Assembly: GCA_019415505.1 (NCBI GenBank)
Contig: DXZC01000044.1
Span: forward strand, 1-16,286
Length of the DNA: 16,286 nucleotides
Source: Peptococcaceae bacterium
GTDB taxonomy: Bacteria; Bacillota; Dehalobacteriia; UBA7702
Direction: 5' to 3'
A program made the translations under genes and the position numbers. This document shows, piece after piece, positions 8,833 through 14,828 of the stretch. The notes under the pieces are model-generated. The model was not told the DNA's origin and did not search any database. It saw only the letters and a program-made list of their open reading frames with translations. How positions within the stretch are numbered: the first letter of the stretch is position 1; each line of letters opens with the position of its first letter.

Positions 8833-9504
8833 ATGAACATTCTCATTGCCGAAGATGAAGAAAGAATGAGGCGATTAGTCAAAGACTTTTTAATAAAGGA
8901 AGGTTACAACGTATACGAAGCTGCCGACGGCCAAGAGGCCATGGAAATTCTGGAAACAAAAATGGGACAACTCAGCTTAGTCATACTCGATGTTATGATG
9001 CCCCATTACGATGGCTGGAGTTTATTGCGGCATATTAGAAAAAAGGACTCTAACTTGCCGGTTATTATGTTAACAGCCCGCTCTGAAGATAGCGATGAAG
9101 TATTTGGCTTGGAATTAGGCGCCAGCGATTATATAACCAAGCCCTTTAGTCCTATCGTACTTATGGCTCGGATTAAATTGCTCTTACGCCAAAAACCGGA
9201 AACCAGCGGTTCCGGTGTTAAGGATTTTCAGGGCCTGGTTATAGATGAAGTAGCCCGTATAGTGACCAACAATGGCGAAAGACTGGATTTAAGTCCCAAA
9301 GAATACGAGCTGTTGGTTTATTTGGCTGTCAATCGCAAAGTGGCCTTAAGCAGGGAGCAAATTCTTAACGCCCTCTGGGGCTATGATTATTTTGGCGATT
9401 TACGTACCGTCGATACCCATATTAAGAAACTGCGCGCGAAATTAGGAGACAAGGGTGACCTGATTGAAACTGTCAGAGGCTACGGTTACCGCTTTGAGGG
9501 TTAA
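8833..9504 (+). CDS. OmpR/PhoB-family response regulator
   Basis: This is the DNA-binding response regulator of a two-component system. The 223-residue product has an N-terminal receiver domain with acidic pocket E7/D8, phosphoacceptor D53 (LDVMMPHYDG), switch residue T81 (MLTA) and K103 (TKPF). A C-terminal winged-helix domain follows (about 127-222), with the typical LSPKEYELLVYL, LWGYDYFGDLRTVDTHI and VRGYGYRF blocks. All phosphotransfer residues are present. GGAGGA at 8821-8826 precedes the ATG by six bases. The kinase gene starts two bases after the stop, so the pair is co-transcribed. The target genes are unknown; the upstream palindromes and the neighbouring cell-wall type gene are candidates by position only. 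Confidence 0.95.
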   Translation: MNILIAEDEERMRRLVKDFLIKEGYNVYEAADGQEAMEILETKMGQLSLVILDVMMPHYDGWSLLRHIRKKDSNLPVIMLTARSEDSDEVFGLELGASDYITKPFSPIVLMARIKLLLRQKPETSGSGVKDFQGLVIDEVARIVTNNGERLDLSPKEYELLVYLAVNRKVALSREQILNALWGYDYFGDLRTVDTHIKKLRAKLGDKGDLIETVRGYGYRFEG

Positions 9505-9506
9505 AA

Positions 9507-10979
9507 ATGCATTTTTCCATCAAAACAAAAATGTTTGCAGCCATGAATTTGGGAGTTCTGCTCTTTGCAGCCATTTTCATGGCTTCCCATTTCCTGTTCT
9601 TTGAAGATTATGTGCTGGAAAAGAACCAGGATATGCTGGTAAGCACCTATAATAGTATTAATAAAGAGTTAATCACCAACCGGAAAGTGCAATCTTCCTA
9701 CCTGGAATCCTTTGAATCAAATCTAGGCTTGCATATAGTAATCCTAGACCAGGATTATAACTACAAGTATTCTGTTACCATGACGGAGCAAGGTGAAGAG
9801 AACACTCTGCCTAATGAAAACATAACCCTTAATACTACCTATGGCGATATTATAGATGAGTATAAAGCCACTATAGAGAAAGACGGCTATATTCATGTGA
9901 TTAGGGAAGATAAACTCAACAGCTCCACCTTTGTCTACCTCATTGGAGCCTTGGCCAGCGGCGATTATTTGGTGCTGCGCACTCCCCTGCCAGCTATTGA
10001 AGCAAATATAGAATACAGCCGCTTTTTCATCGCCATGACGGGTCTGCTCACCCTGCTAATTTCTCTAATCATGACCTATTTAGTCTCTAATCGTTGGGTT
10101 AGACCTATTGTGGAAATTAATTCCATAACCAATAGTATGGCCCATTTGGACTTTAGCAAAAAATACACCGGCAACAGCAACGATGAACTGGGCGAATTAG
10201 GTCATAATATCAATTCTCTCTCCAGTCAGTTGGAAAGTACCATTAATCAGCTACAAAAAACCAATAGCCGTTTAGAAGAAGAGGTCAAAAAAGAGCGGCA
10301 AATAGATGAAATGCGGCAAAACCTTATTGCCAATGTTTCCCATGACTTAAAGACGCCCCTGGCTATAATTCAAGGTTACGCCGAGGGCCTGAAGGAAAAT
10401 ATTAAGGAGAGCCAGGAGGACAGGGACTTTTACTGCTCAGTAATTATTGACGAAGCAGAGCGCATGAACAAATTAGTGCGGCAAATACTGACTCTCTCCC
10501 AATTAGAATTGGGCAAACTAAAGCCTGAACGGGAGGATTTTGAAATATCTTCCTTTATCAACGCAATTAAAGAAAAATTTAGTTTGATGTTTGAGGAAAA
10601 AAATATTACCTTAACTAATGAAGTTCCCCGCACTATAGTATCGGCGGATAGCAGTATGCTGGCCCAAGTATTGGTAAACTTAATTACCAATGCTGCCGAC
10701 CATACAGATAATGGCGGCAAAATAGCTGTTACTGCCGATGTCCTGGATAATAAAATTCGTATTAAGATTTTCAATACTGGCCAGCCCATACCTGAAGAAG
10801 AGCTGGATAAAATTTGGCTTAGTTTCTATAAGATAGACAAGGCTAGAACCAGAACTTATGGCGGAACTGGGATTGGGCTGACAATTGTGAAAAATATTAT
10901 TGAGGCTCATAAAAATATCTGCGGTGTGGAAAACCGGGAGAATGGCGTAGAATTTTGGTTTGAACTTGATATTGGCTAA
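9507..10979 (+). CDS. Membrane sensor histidine kinase (HAMP, HisKA, HATPase)
   Basis: This is the sensor kinase partner of the response regulator. The 490-residue product has a first membrane segment (about 8-32), an extracytoplasmic sensing region of about 140 residues with no fold I recognise, a second membrane segment (about 172-194), a HAMP linker beginning at RPIVEIN, and a coiled-coil-like stretch before the dimerisation domain. The phosphorylated histidine is H279 in NVSHDLKTPLA. The ATP-binding domain shows N-box NLITNAADHT, G1 NTGQPIP, F-box LSFYKIDKA and G2 GGTGIGLTIV. The organisation resembles VanS/ResE-like kinases, but the signal cannot be inferred. It starts two bases after the regulator stop, with GAGGG (9496-9500) as a modest ribosome binding site. 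A terminator follows directly. Confidence 0.94.
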   Translation: MHFSIKTKMFAAMNLGVLLFAAIFMASHFLFFEDYVLEKNQDMLVSTYNSINKELITNRKVQSSYLESFESNLGLHIVILDQDYNYKYSVTMTEQGEENTLPNENITLNTTYGDIIDEYKATIEKDGYIHVIREDKLNSSTFVYLIGALASGDYLVLRTPLPAIEANIEYSRFFIAMTGLLTLLISLIMTYLVSNRWVRPIVEINSITNSMAHLDFSKKYTGNSNDELGELGHNINSLSSQLESTINQLQKTNSRLEEEVKKERQIDEMRQNLIANVSHDLKTPLAIIQGYAEGLKENIKESQEDRDFYCSVIIDEAERMNKLVRQILTLSQLELGKLKPEREDFEISSFINAIKEKFSLMFEEKNITLTNEVPRTIVSADSSMLAQVLVNLITNAADHTDNGGKIAVTADVLDNKIRIKIFNTGQPIPEEELDKIWLSFYKIDKARTRTYGGTGIGLTIVKNIIEAHKNICGVENRENGVEFWFELDIG

Positions 10980-10983
10980 AAAA

Positions 10984-11016
10984 AGGCGCTCCTGTTTGGA
11001 GCGCCTAACCATTTTT
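10984..11016 (+). terminator. Intrinsic terminator of the two-component operon
   Basis: AGGCGCTCC (10984-10992) pairs perfectly with GGAGCGCCT (10998-11006) across a five-base loop, with a T-run at 11012-11016. It starts five bases after the kinase stop. The T-run is set back by five bases, so efficiency may be moderate. Confidence 0.75.
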
Positions 11017-11111
11017 ATTATACGCTAATTAGCTGTATGCTTTATCTGAGTGAAGAAAAGCTGCCCGAACTAAACCTGGCAGGAATACAGTGAAAAAAAT
11101 CCAAAAGCTTA

Positions 11112-11141
11112 TTGACAAACTGAGAATACTGTGTTTATAAT
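11112..11141 (+). promoter_or_regulatory. Near-consensus sigma-A promoter of the cobalamin-controlled operon
   Basis: TTGACA (11112-11117) and TATAAT (11136-11141) are separated by 18 bases. Transcription would begin around 11148, so the whole riboswitch that follows lies in the 5' leader. A promoter this strong fits a unit controlled mainly by termination in the leader. Confidence 0.8.
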
Positions 11142-11161
11142 TAAGTAATTGAATAGAAAAT

Positions 11162-11315
11162 ATAAGGTGTCCTTTAAGGAATAATAGGGAAACAGGTAAA
11201 AGCCTGTGCGGGCCCGCCACTGTAAGGAGGAGCTACCATCAATACCACCCTTGGGTTTTAAGCCCTGGGGGAAGGGATGAGACGCGTTGAATCCGAGCCA
11301 GGAAACCTGCCTTAT
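11162..11315 (+). promoter_or_regulatory. Cobalamin (B12) riboswitch aptamer
   Basis: The conserved core is plain: AGGGAAACAGGT then GCCTGTGCGG, followed by CCCGCCACTGTAAGGAGG and the 3' B12 box GAGCCAGGAAACCTGCC. The closing P1 helix pairs ATAAGG (11162-11167) with CCTTAT (11310-11315). A possible loop-loop contact is CCAT (11236-11239) with ATGG (11332-11335) in the loop of the downstream hairpin GGACT/AGTCC (11327-11331 with 11340-11344). Known riboswitches of this family usually switch genes off when the cobalamin coenzyme is abundant, so the three downstream genes are expected to be expressed under B12 shortage. Confidence 0.94.
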
Positions 11316-11336
11316 GTTTTTTGCTAGGACTATGGA

Positions 11337-11373
11337 AAAAGTCCGCATCATTTGATGCGGGCTTTTATTTTTT
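11337..11373 (+). terminator. Riboswitch expression-platform terminator
   Basis: AAAAGTCCGCATCA and TGATGCGGGCTTTT form a hairpin of up to 14 pairs, one of them T-G, with an A/T loop. TTTT, A and TTTTTT follow (11363-11373). It ends immediately before the AGGAGGA ribosome binding site (11374-11380), so termination here would silence the whole operon. Its 5' strand overlaps the 3' arm of the small hairpin at 11327-11344, which gives competing folds. Control by transcription attenuation is inferred from this arrangement. Confidence 0.8.
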
Positions 11374-11383
11374 AGGAGGACAT

Positions 11384-12412
11384 ATGCAAGCTGCCATATT
11401 GACAAAACAAGAGACTCTAGTATTTAAGGACATAGCGAAGCCTATGCCCCAGTCTGGCGAGGTTTTAGTAGCAGTGGCTTATGCCGGCGTTTGCCGCACC
11501 GATAGGAAATGTTACCATATGGGGCAGCGGGACCTTACCCTACCCCGCATCCTTGGGCATGAAGTAAGCGGTATAGTGGCGGCCGTGGGCGACGGAGTAA
11601 CAGATTATAAAATAGGCGAAAGAGTGCAAGTACACCCCGGCATTGGTTGCGGCCGCTGCCAGCACTGTATAGACGGTAACGACCACCTTTGCCAGGAAAT
11701 GCAAATTCTAGGCTTCCATATAGACGGAGCCTTTAGCCAGTACCTTCTAGTTCCCAGTCAAGGAGTGGCCAGAGGAATTATTCAAAAGGTACCGGCAGAG
11801 CTGCCTCTAAAAACTGCCGTGCTCTGTGAACCGTTAGCCTGCGCTGTAAATATGGCAGGACGTTTGGACTTTCAGAATCAAAAGGTTCTCATCATAGGTG
11901 GCGGTGTTTTAGGTTTACTCATGGGTAAGTTAGCCCAAATTAAGGGTTGTAGTGACGTAATTATCCTGGAAAAGGAAGCGGCAAAAATCAAAATAGCCCA
12001 AAAGATGGGTATAAAATGCCTACCTCACGATATTGATACCTCAAAAATCAAAGAAATTTGGCCGCACGGGGCGGATATCTCCATACCCTGTTGTCCCCAA
12101 AACGACGGCTTTCGCCGCAGTATTGAATTATTGACAACCAGAGGTAAGCTAGGATTTTTTAGCGGCCTAACCGCTGACGACGCCGTATGCAGAGATACGC
12201 TTAATCTGCTGCATTATAAAGAGCTATCCCTTTACGGTTCCTACGGCTGCTCTTTAAATAATGCCCAGGAAGCCTTAAAGCTGCTGACAGAATATCAAGA
12301 GGATTTTCAGCTCCCCACCATTTACCTTGCCCTATCTGAGCTGGAAAATGTTTTAAAATGCTGGGAAGTCACAGAAAGCGTCTGTTTTGTTGTAGAATTT
12401 AAAGGAGAGTGA
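11384..12412 (+). CDS. Zinc-dependent medium-chain dehydrogenase (alcohol/polyol type)
   Basis: The 342-residue product is a cytoplasmic medium-chain dehydrogenase/reductase that should oxidise an alcohol or reduce a carbonyl with NAD(H). Catalytic zinc ligands are C37 (GVCRTD), H59-E60 (GHE) and E149 (CEP). The structural zinc site has four cysteines, C89, C92, C95 and C103. The Rossmann motif is GGGVLG (172-177), and the acidic residue ending the next strand (E196, in IILEKE) favours NAD over NADP. EPLACAVN recalls sorbitol/threonine dehydrogenases, but the substrate cannot be named. I chose ATG 11384 because AGGAGGA lies directly upstream; an in-frame TTG at 11321 would run translation through the terminator. 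It is first in a B12-riboswitch operon, and the next gene starts four bases after its stop. A B12-independent alternative enzyme or a step in cofactor synthesis are both possible. Confidence 0.9.
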   Translation: MQAAILTKQETLVFKDIAKPMPQSGEVLVAVAYAGVCRTDRKCYHMGQRDLTLPRILGHEVSGIVAAVGDGVTDYKIGERVQVHPGIGCGRCQHCIDGNDHLCQEMQILGFHIDGAFSQYLLVPSQGVARGIIQKVPAELPLKTAVLCEPLACAVNMAGRLDFQNQKVLIIGGGVLGLLMGKLAQIKGCSDVIILEKEAAKIKIAQKMGIKCLPHDIDTSKIKEIWPHGADISIPCCPQNDGFRRSIELLTTRGKLGFFSGLTADDAVCRDTLNLLHYKELSLYGSYGCSLNNAQEALKLLTEYQEDFQLPTIYLALSELENVLKCWEVTESVCFVVEFKGE

Positions 12413-12416
12413 AATT

Positions 12417-13535
12417 ATGACTCAACAATTTACTATGAAAGATTTTGGCTCTGCTATCACCAGATTAATACAAAAAGAAGATTTTTCCAGAGAAGAAATG
12501 AGATTCCTCTTTAACCGTGTTTTACGCAATGATGAAACTGAAATGCAGCAAGGGGCTTTGTTAGCGGCCCTAGCCGCCAAGGGCGAGACAGCCGAGGAAA
12601 TAGCCGCAGTTTGGGACGCTATTTATGAACTGGATACCGTAAAGGTTAAGCCTAATATTGATGGCGAACTCATGGAAAACAGCGGTACAGGTATGGATAA
12701 TATAAAAACCTTTAATATTAGCACAGCCGCGGCAGTGGCAGCAGCTTGCGGTGGCATTTACATGGCCCGCCATGGGGCCCGGGCCATAACATCTCAGTGC
12801 GGTACCATTGATATGTTGGAAGCCTTAGGCGTTGACGTGGAGGTGGAACCTGAGCGCACTAAGGATAGTATTGAACAATGCGGTATTGGCATTTTTAATG
12901 GCATGAGTCCGCTAGTTCATCCTTTAGCTTTAGGGAGGATTCTCAGCCAAATTTCCTTTGGCAGTATCCTCAATACAGCGGCTTCTCTCTCGAATCCGGC
13001 AGCTCCCACTTTAGGGGTGCGGGGGGTATATTCTCCCGATATGGTACGGCCAGTGGCTGAAATAATGCGGGAAGTTGGCTATCGCCGCTGTTTGGTAGTA
13101 CACGGCCTACAAAGTAATGGCGAACCAGGTATTGACGAAGCCAGCACCATGGGCAAAACTATATATGCTGAATTGAAAAGTGACGGCAGCATCATTGAAG
13201 ATAGTTTTTACCCGGAGGATTTAGGCTTTAAACGCTCCAAAGCACAAGATATAGCCTCCTTGGGCGACAAAGAAAAAGAGGCCCTACGCATTACTTCACT
13301 TTTCCAGGGCCGCCGTGAGGGCAAGGATTTGGATATCGTCTGCCTTAACACTGCCCTACTTTTATATGTTGGCAATAAAGCGCCTGATTTTAAGGCGGGT
13401 ACAGAAAAGGCTAAAGAACTATTTGCCCAAGGTAAGCCTTGGGAAAAGCTTACGCAATGGGCCGCCATACAAAACAAAGACAGAGCAAAAAGCATGGCCA
13501 GATTAGATTATTTAGCAGAAAGGGCTTACGCATGA
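12417..13535 (+). CDS. Anthranilate phosphoribosyltransferase-fold protein, function unassigned
   Basis: The 372-residue product clearly belongs to the TrpD/class III nucleoside-phosphorylase-like fold: an N-terminal helical domain, then the diphosphate-binding motif GTGMD (90-94; GTGGD in TrpD), FNIST, RHGARAITS (118-126; KHGNRxVSS in TrpD), the GTIDMLEALGV block, and the Mg-binding D240-E241 pair in GIDEAS. It differs from true TrpD where anthranilate binds: the usual arginine-rich LGxRTxFN segment reads ISFGSILN (179-186). It is also longer than typical TrpD (about 340). No other tryptophan gene is nearby and the unit is under a cobalamin riboswitch, so I infer phosphoribosyl transfer to another acceptor, possibly a cobamide lower-ligand base or phenol. 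That is unproven. AAAGGAG (12401-12407) precedes ATG 12417. It overlaps the next gene by ATGA. Confidence 0.85.
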   Translation: MTQQFTMKDFGSAITRLIQKEDFSREEMRFLFNRVLRNDETEMQQGALLAALAAKGETAEEIAAVWDAIYELDTVKVKPNIDGELMENSGTGMDNIKTFNISTAAAVAAACGGIYMARHGARAITSQCGTIDMLEALGVDVEVEPERTKDSIEQCGIGIFNGMSPLVHPLALGRILSQISFGSILNTAASLSNPAAPTLGVRGVYSPDMVRPVAEIMREVGYRRCLVVHGLQSNGEPGIDEASTMGKTIYAELKSDGSIIEDSFYPEDLGFKRSKAQDIASLGDKEKEALRITSLFQGRREGKDLDIVCLNTALLLYVGNKAPDFKAGTEKAKELFAQGKPWEKLTQWAAIQNKDRAKSMARLDYLAERAYA

Positions 13536-13732
13536 TACTTTTCGCCATAAGAGATAAAAAGAGCGGTAATTTTTGGCGGGACAGAAAGGACGAAGGCATA
13601 GAATTATTACCCTTTGACCACTGTTCTGTATTTACGGAGCAATGCGTAGCAGAGGAATTAGCCCTGAAACATGGCAATAAAGATGCTGAACTCATTGAAA
13701 TTACCCTGACAACCAGAGCCATACCTTGGTAA
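13532..13732 (+). CDS. Small conserved-looking unknown protein (66 residues)
   Basis: The gene starts at an ATG whose ATGA overlaps the stop of the TrpD-like gene, which indicates translational coupling. The product (MILFAIRDKKSGNFWRD at the start, TTRAIPW at the end) is soluble, has two cysteines (C32, C38) and no membrane segment. I do not recognise a family. A longer in-frame reading from 13439 lies inside the upstream gene and is not needed. Coupling and position suggest it works with the dehydrogenase and TrpD-like proteins under the same B12 control. A terminator follows within six bases of the stop. Confidence 0.7.
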   Translation: MILFAIRDKKSGNFWRDRKDEGIELLPFDHCSVFTEQCVAEELALKHGNKDAELIEITLTTRAIPW

Positions 13733-13780
13733 ATAAAAACGCTCCCTCCGGCAATATAACAGCACACTGGAGGGGGCGTT
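13733..13780 (-). terminator. Terminator between the converging operons, mainly for spo0A
   Basis: AACGCTCCCTCC (13738-13749) pairs with GGAGGGGGCGTT (13769-13780) as a 12-bp stem with one T-G pair. Read leftward it is followed by TTTTTATTT, a good T-run for spo0A transcripts. Read rightward the tail is only TTCTTAT, so it may also stop the cobalamin-controlled operon less efficiently. Confidence 0.75.
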
Positions 13781-13814
13781 CTTATAGAAGCTTTAATTAC
13801 AATACTTGTCTTAG

Positions 13815-14579
13815 TTAAGCTAAACGGTTAGCCATTTTCAATTTATCTGCTATCATGGCTATAAATTCAGAATTAGTGGGCTTGCCACGTTCAACGTCAA
13901 TGGTATAACCAAAGTACTTGTTCATTAACTCTAAATTACCACGATCCCAGGCCAATTCTATACCATGACGAATAGCACGTTCCACACGGCTGGCAGTTGT
14001 ATTATACTTTTTAGCAATCATGGGATACAACTCTTTTGTTACGGCGCCCAGCAAACCCATGTCGTCTATGACAAAGGTAATCGCGTCCCGTAGATACTGA
14101 TAGCCTTTGATATGAGCGGGAACGCCCATCTGGTGCAGAATGTTTGTTACCTCCACCTCATAATTCTTAGTTGCTATGGCCATAGTCTCTACTACATTGT
14201 TTTCCATACCAATTACTTGGCGTATCCGCATAGAAAGTATTTGGAAATCATAGGGCTTCATCAGGAAATAATCAATCCCTAAACGTACTGCCTCCTGTGT
14301 CATGTTTTCCTGAGACATAGCAGTGCTTATTATGACCTTAGGCCTTTTGGGCAGCGAGTTTAATTTAGCTAACACGCCTATGCCATCCAGGTGGGGCATA
14401 ACCAATTCCATAATAAGCATATCCGGTTCTTTTTCCTCAACTATTTCAAGTGCTTCAATACCGTTGGAAGCTGTTGCCAAAACTTCCATGTCCTCTTGTG
14501 AGTTAAGATGCTGTTTGAGATTTTCGCAAAAATTTTTGTTGTCGTCAGCAATAATGATTTTGATTTTTTCTGTTGACAT
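13815..14579 (-). CDS. spo0A: Stage 0 sporulation regulator Spo0A with Glu at the phosphoacceptor site
   Basis: This is the master transcription factor of sporulation entry. The 254-residue product has the receiver domain (acidic pair D12-D13, switch threonine in STAMSQ, lysine in LMKPYD), a linker, and the Spo0A-specific DNA-binding domain with GVPAHIKGYQYLRDAI, TTASRVERAIRHGIELAW and KPTNSEFIAMIADKL. Against the Bacillus subtilis protein, DVLVLDIIMPHLDG aligns with DMLIMELVMPHLDG here, so the phosphorylated aspartate (D56 there) is glutamate E58. I checked the codon: it is GAA on the minus strand. The rest of the protein is intact and shows no sign of decay. A weak AAAGGAAAG precedes the ATG. 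It follows spoIVB as in other spore formers. Identity is very secure; the consequence of E58 is inferred. Confidence 0.96.
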   Translation of the reverse strand: MSTEKIKIIIADDNKNFCENLKQHLNSQEDMEVLATASNGIEALEIVEEKEPDMLIMELVMPHLDGIGVLAKLNSLPKRPKVIISTAMSQENMTQEAVRLGIDYFLMKPYDFQILSMRIRQVIGMENNVVETMAIATKNYEVEVTNILHQMGVPAHIKGYQYLRDAITFVIDDMGLLGAVTKELYPMIAKKYNTTASRVERAIRHGIELAWDRGNLELMNKYFGYTIDVERGKPTNSEFIAMIADKLKMANRLA

Positions 14580-14718
14580 TCTTACTTTCCTTTCTTCTAG
14601 TCGTAAAATTTTACAATGAATCTGCCTTTATTTATTTATATCGTAGTTTTGTTATTAATATTACATTGAAACAACACTACAGTTTCTTCATCTTGCAAAT
14701 TCATTGCATGGAAGAAAT

Positions 14719-14746
14719 AATTCTACATAATTTATTGTTATCCTGC
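14719..14746 (-). promoter_or_regulatory. Predicted sigma-H promoter of spo0A
   Basis: On the minus strand, GCAGGATAA (14746-14738) matches the sigma-H -35 consensus RnAGGAwTw at all but one position. GTAGAATT (14726-14719) matches the -10 RnnGAATw fully, with an 11-base spacer. spo0A is known to be transcribed from a sigma-H promoter in spore formers. The start would lie about 130 bases before the ATG. Confidence 0.7.
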
Positions 14747-14772
14747 AATAACGCTTATTTTTTTAATAAACA

Positions 14773-14802
14773 TTTTACGACATTTATACAGACTTTTCGA
14801 TA
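14773..14802 (-). promoter_or_regulatory. Two possible 0A boxes upstream of spo0A
   Basis: TGTCGTAAAA (14782-14773) and TATCGAAAA (14802-14794) each differ by one base from the TGTCGAA core bound by Spo0A. They lie in tandem 27 to 64 bases upstream of the sigma-H -35 element, consistent with autoregulation. The region is AT-rich, so chance matches are possible. Confidence 0.4.
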
Positions 14803-14828
14803 AAATCATCATTGCTTACAAGAAATGC

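Noticed and set aside
8833..10979. Vancomycin-resistance VanRS identity for the two-component pair
   Set aside because: The similarity is at the level of the general OmpR/VanS-type architecture; no van ligase or dehydrogenase genes are nearby, and the zinc dehydrogenase downstream is unlike VanH.
11033..11090. CTGTAT/ATACAG and CTGCC/GGCAG inverted pairs between the kinase terminator and the next promoter
   Set aside because: Stems are short with large interior loops, and no minus-strand gene would use the T-rich side as a terminator. I see no other gene in this spacer.
11321..11383. N-terminal extension of the dehydrogenase from TTG 11321
   Set aside because: It would translate the riboswitch terminator and the ribosome binding site; ATG 11384 has AGGAGGA directly upstream and starts at the family N terminus.
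12417..13535. Annotation as tryptophan biosynthesis gene trpD
   Set aside because: The acceptor-binding segment differs, no trp genes are adjacent, and control is by cobalamin rather than by a tryptophan leader or T-box.
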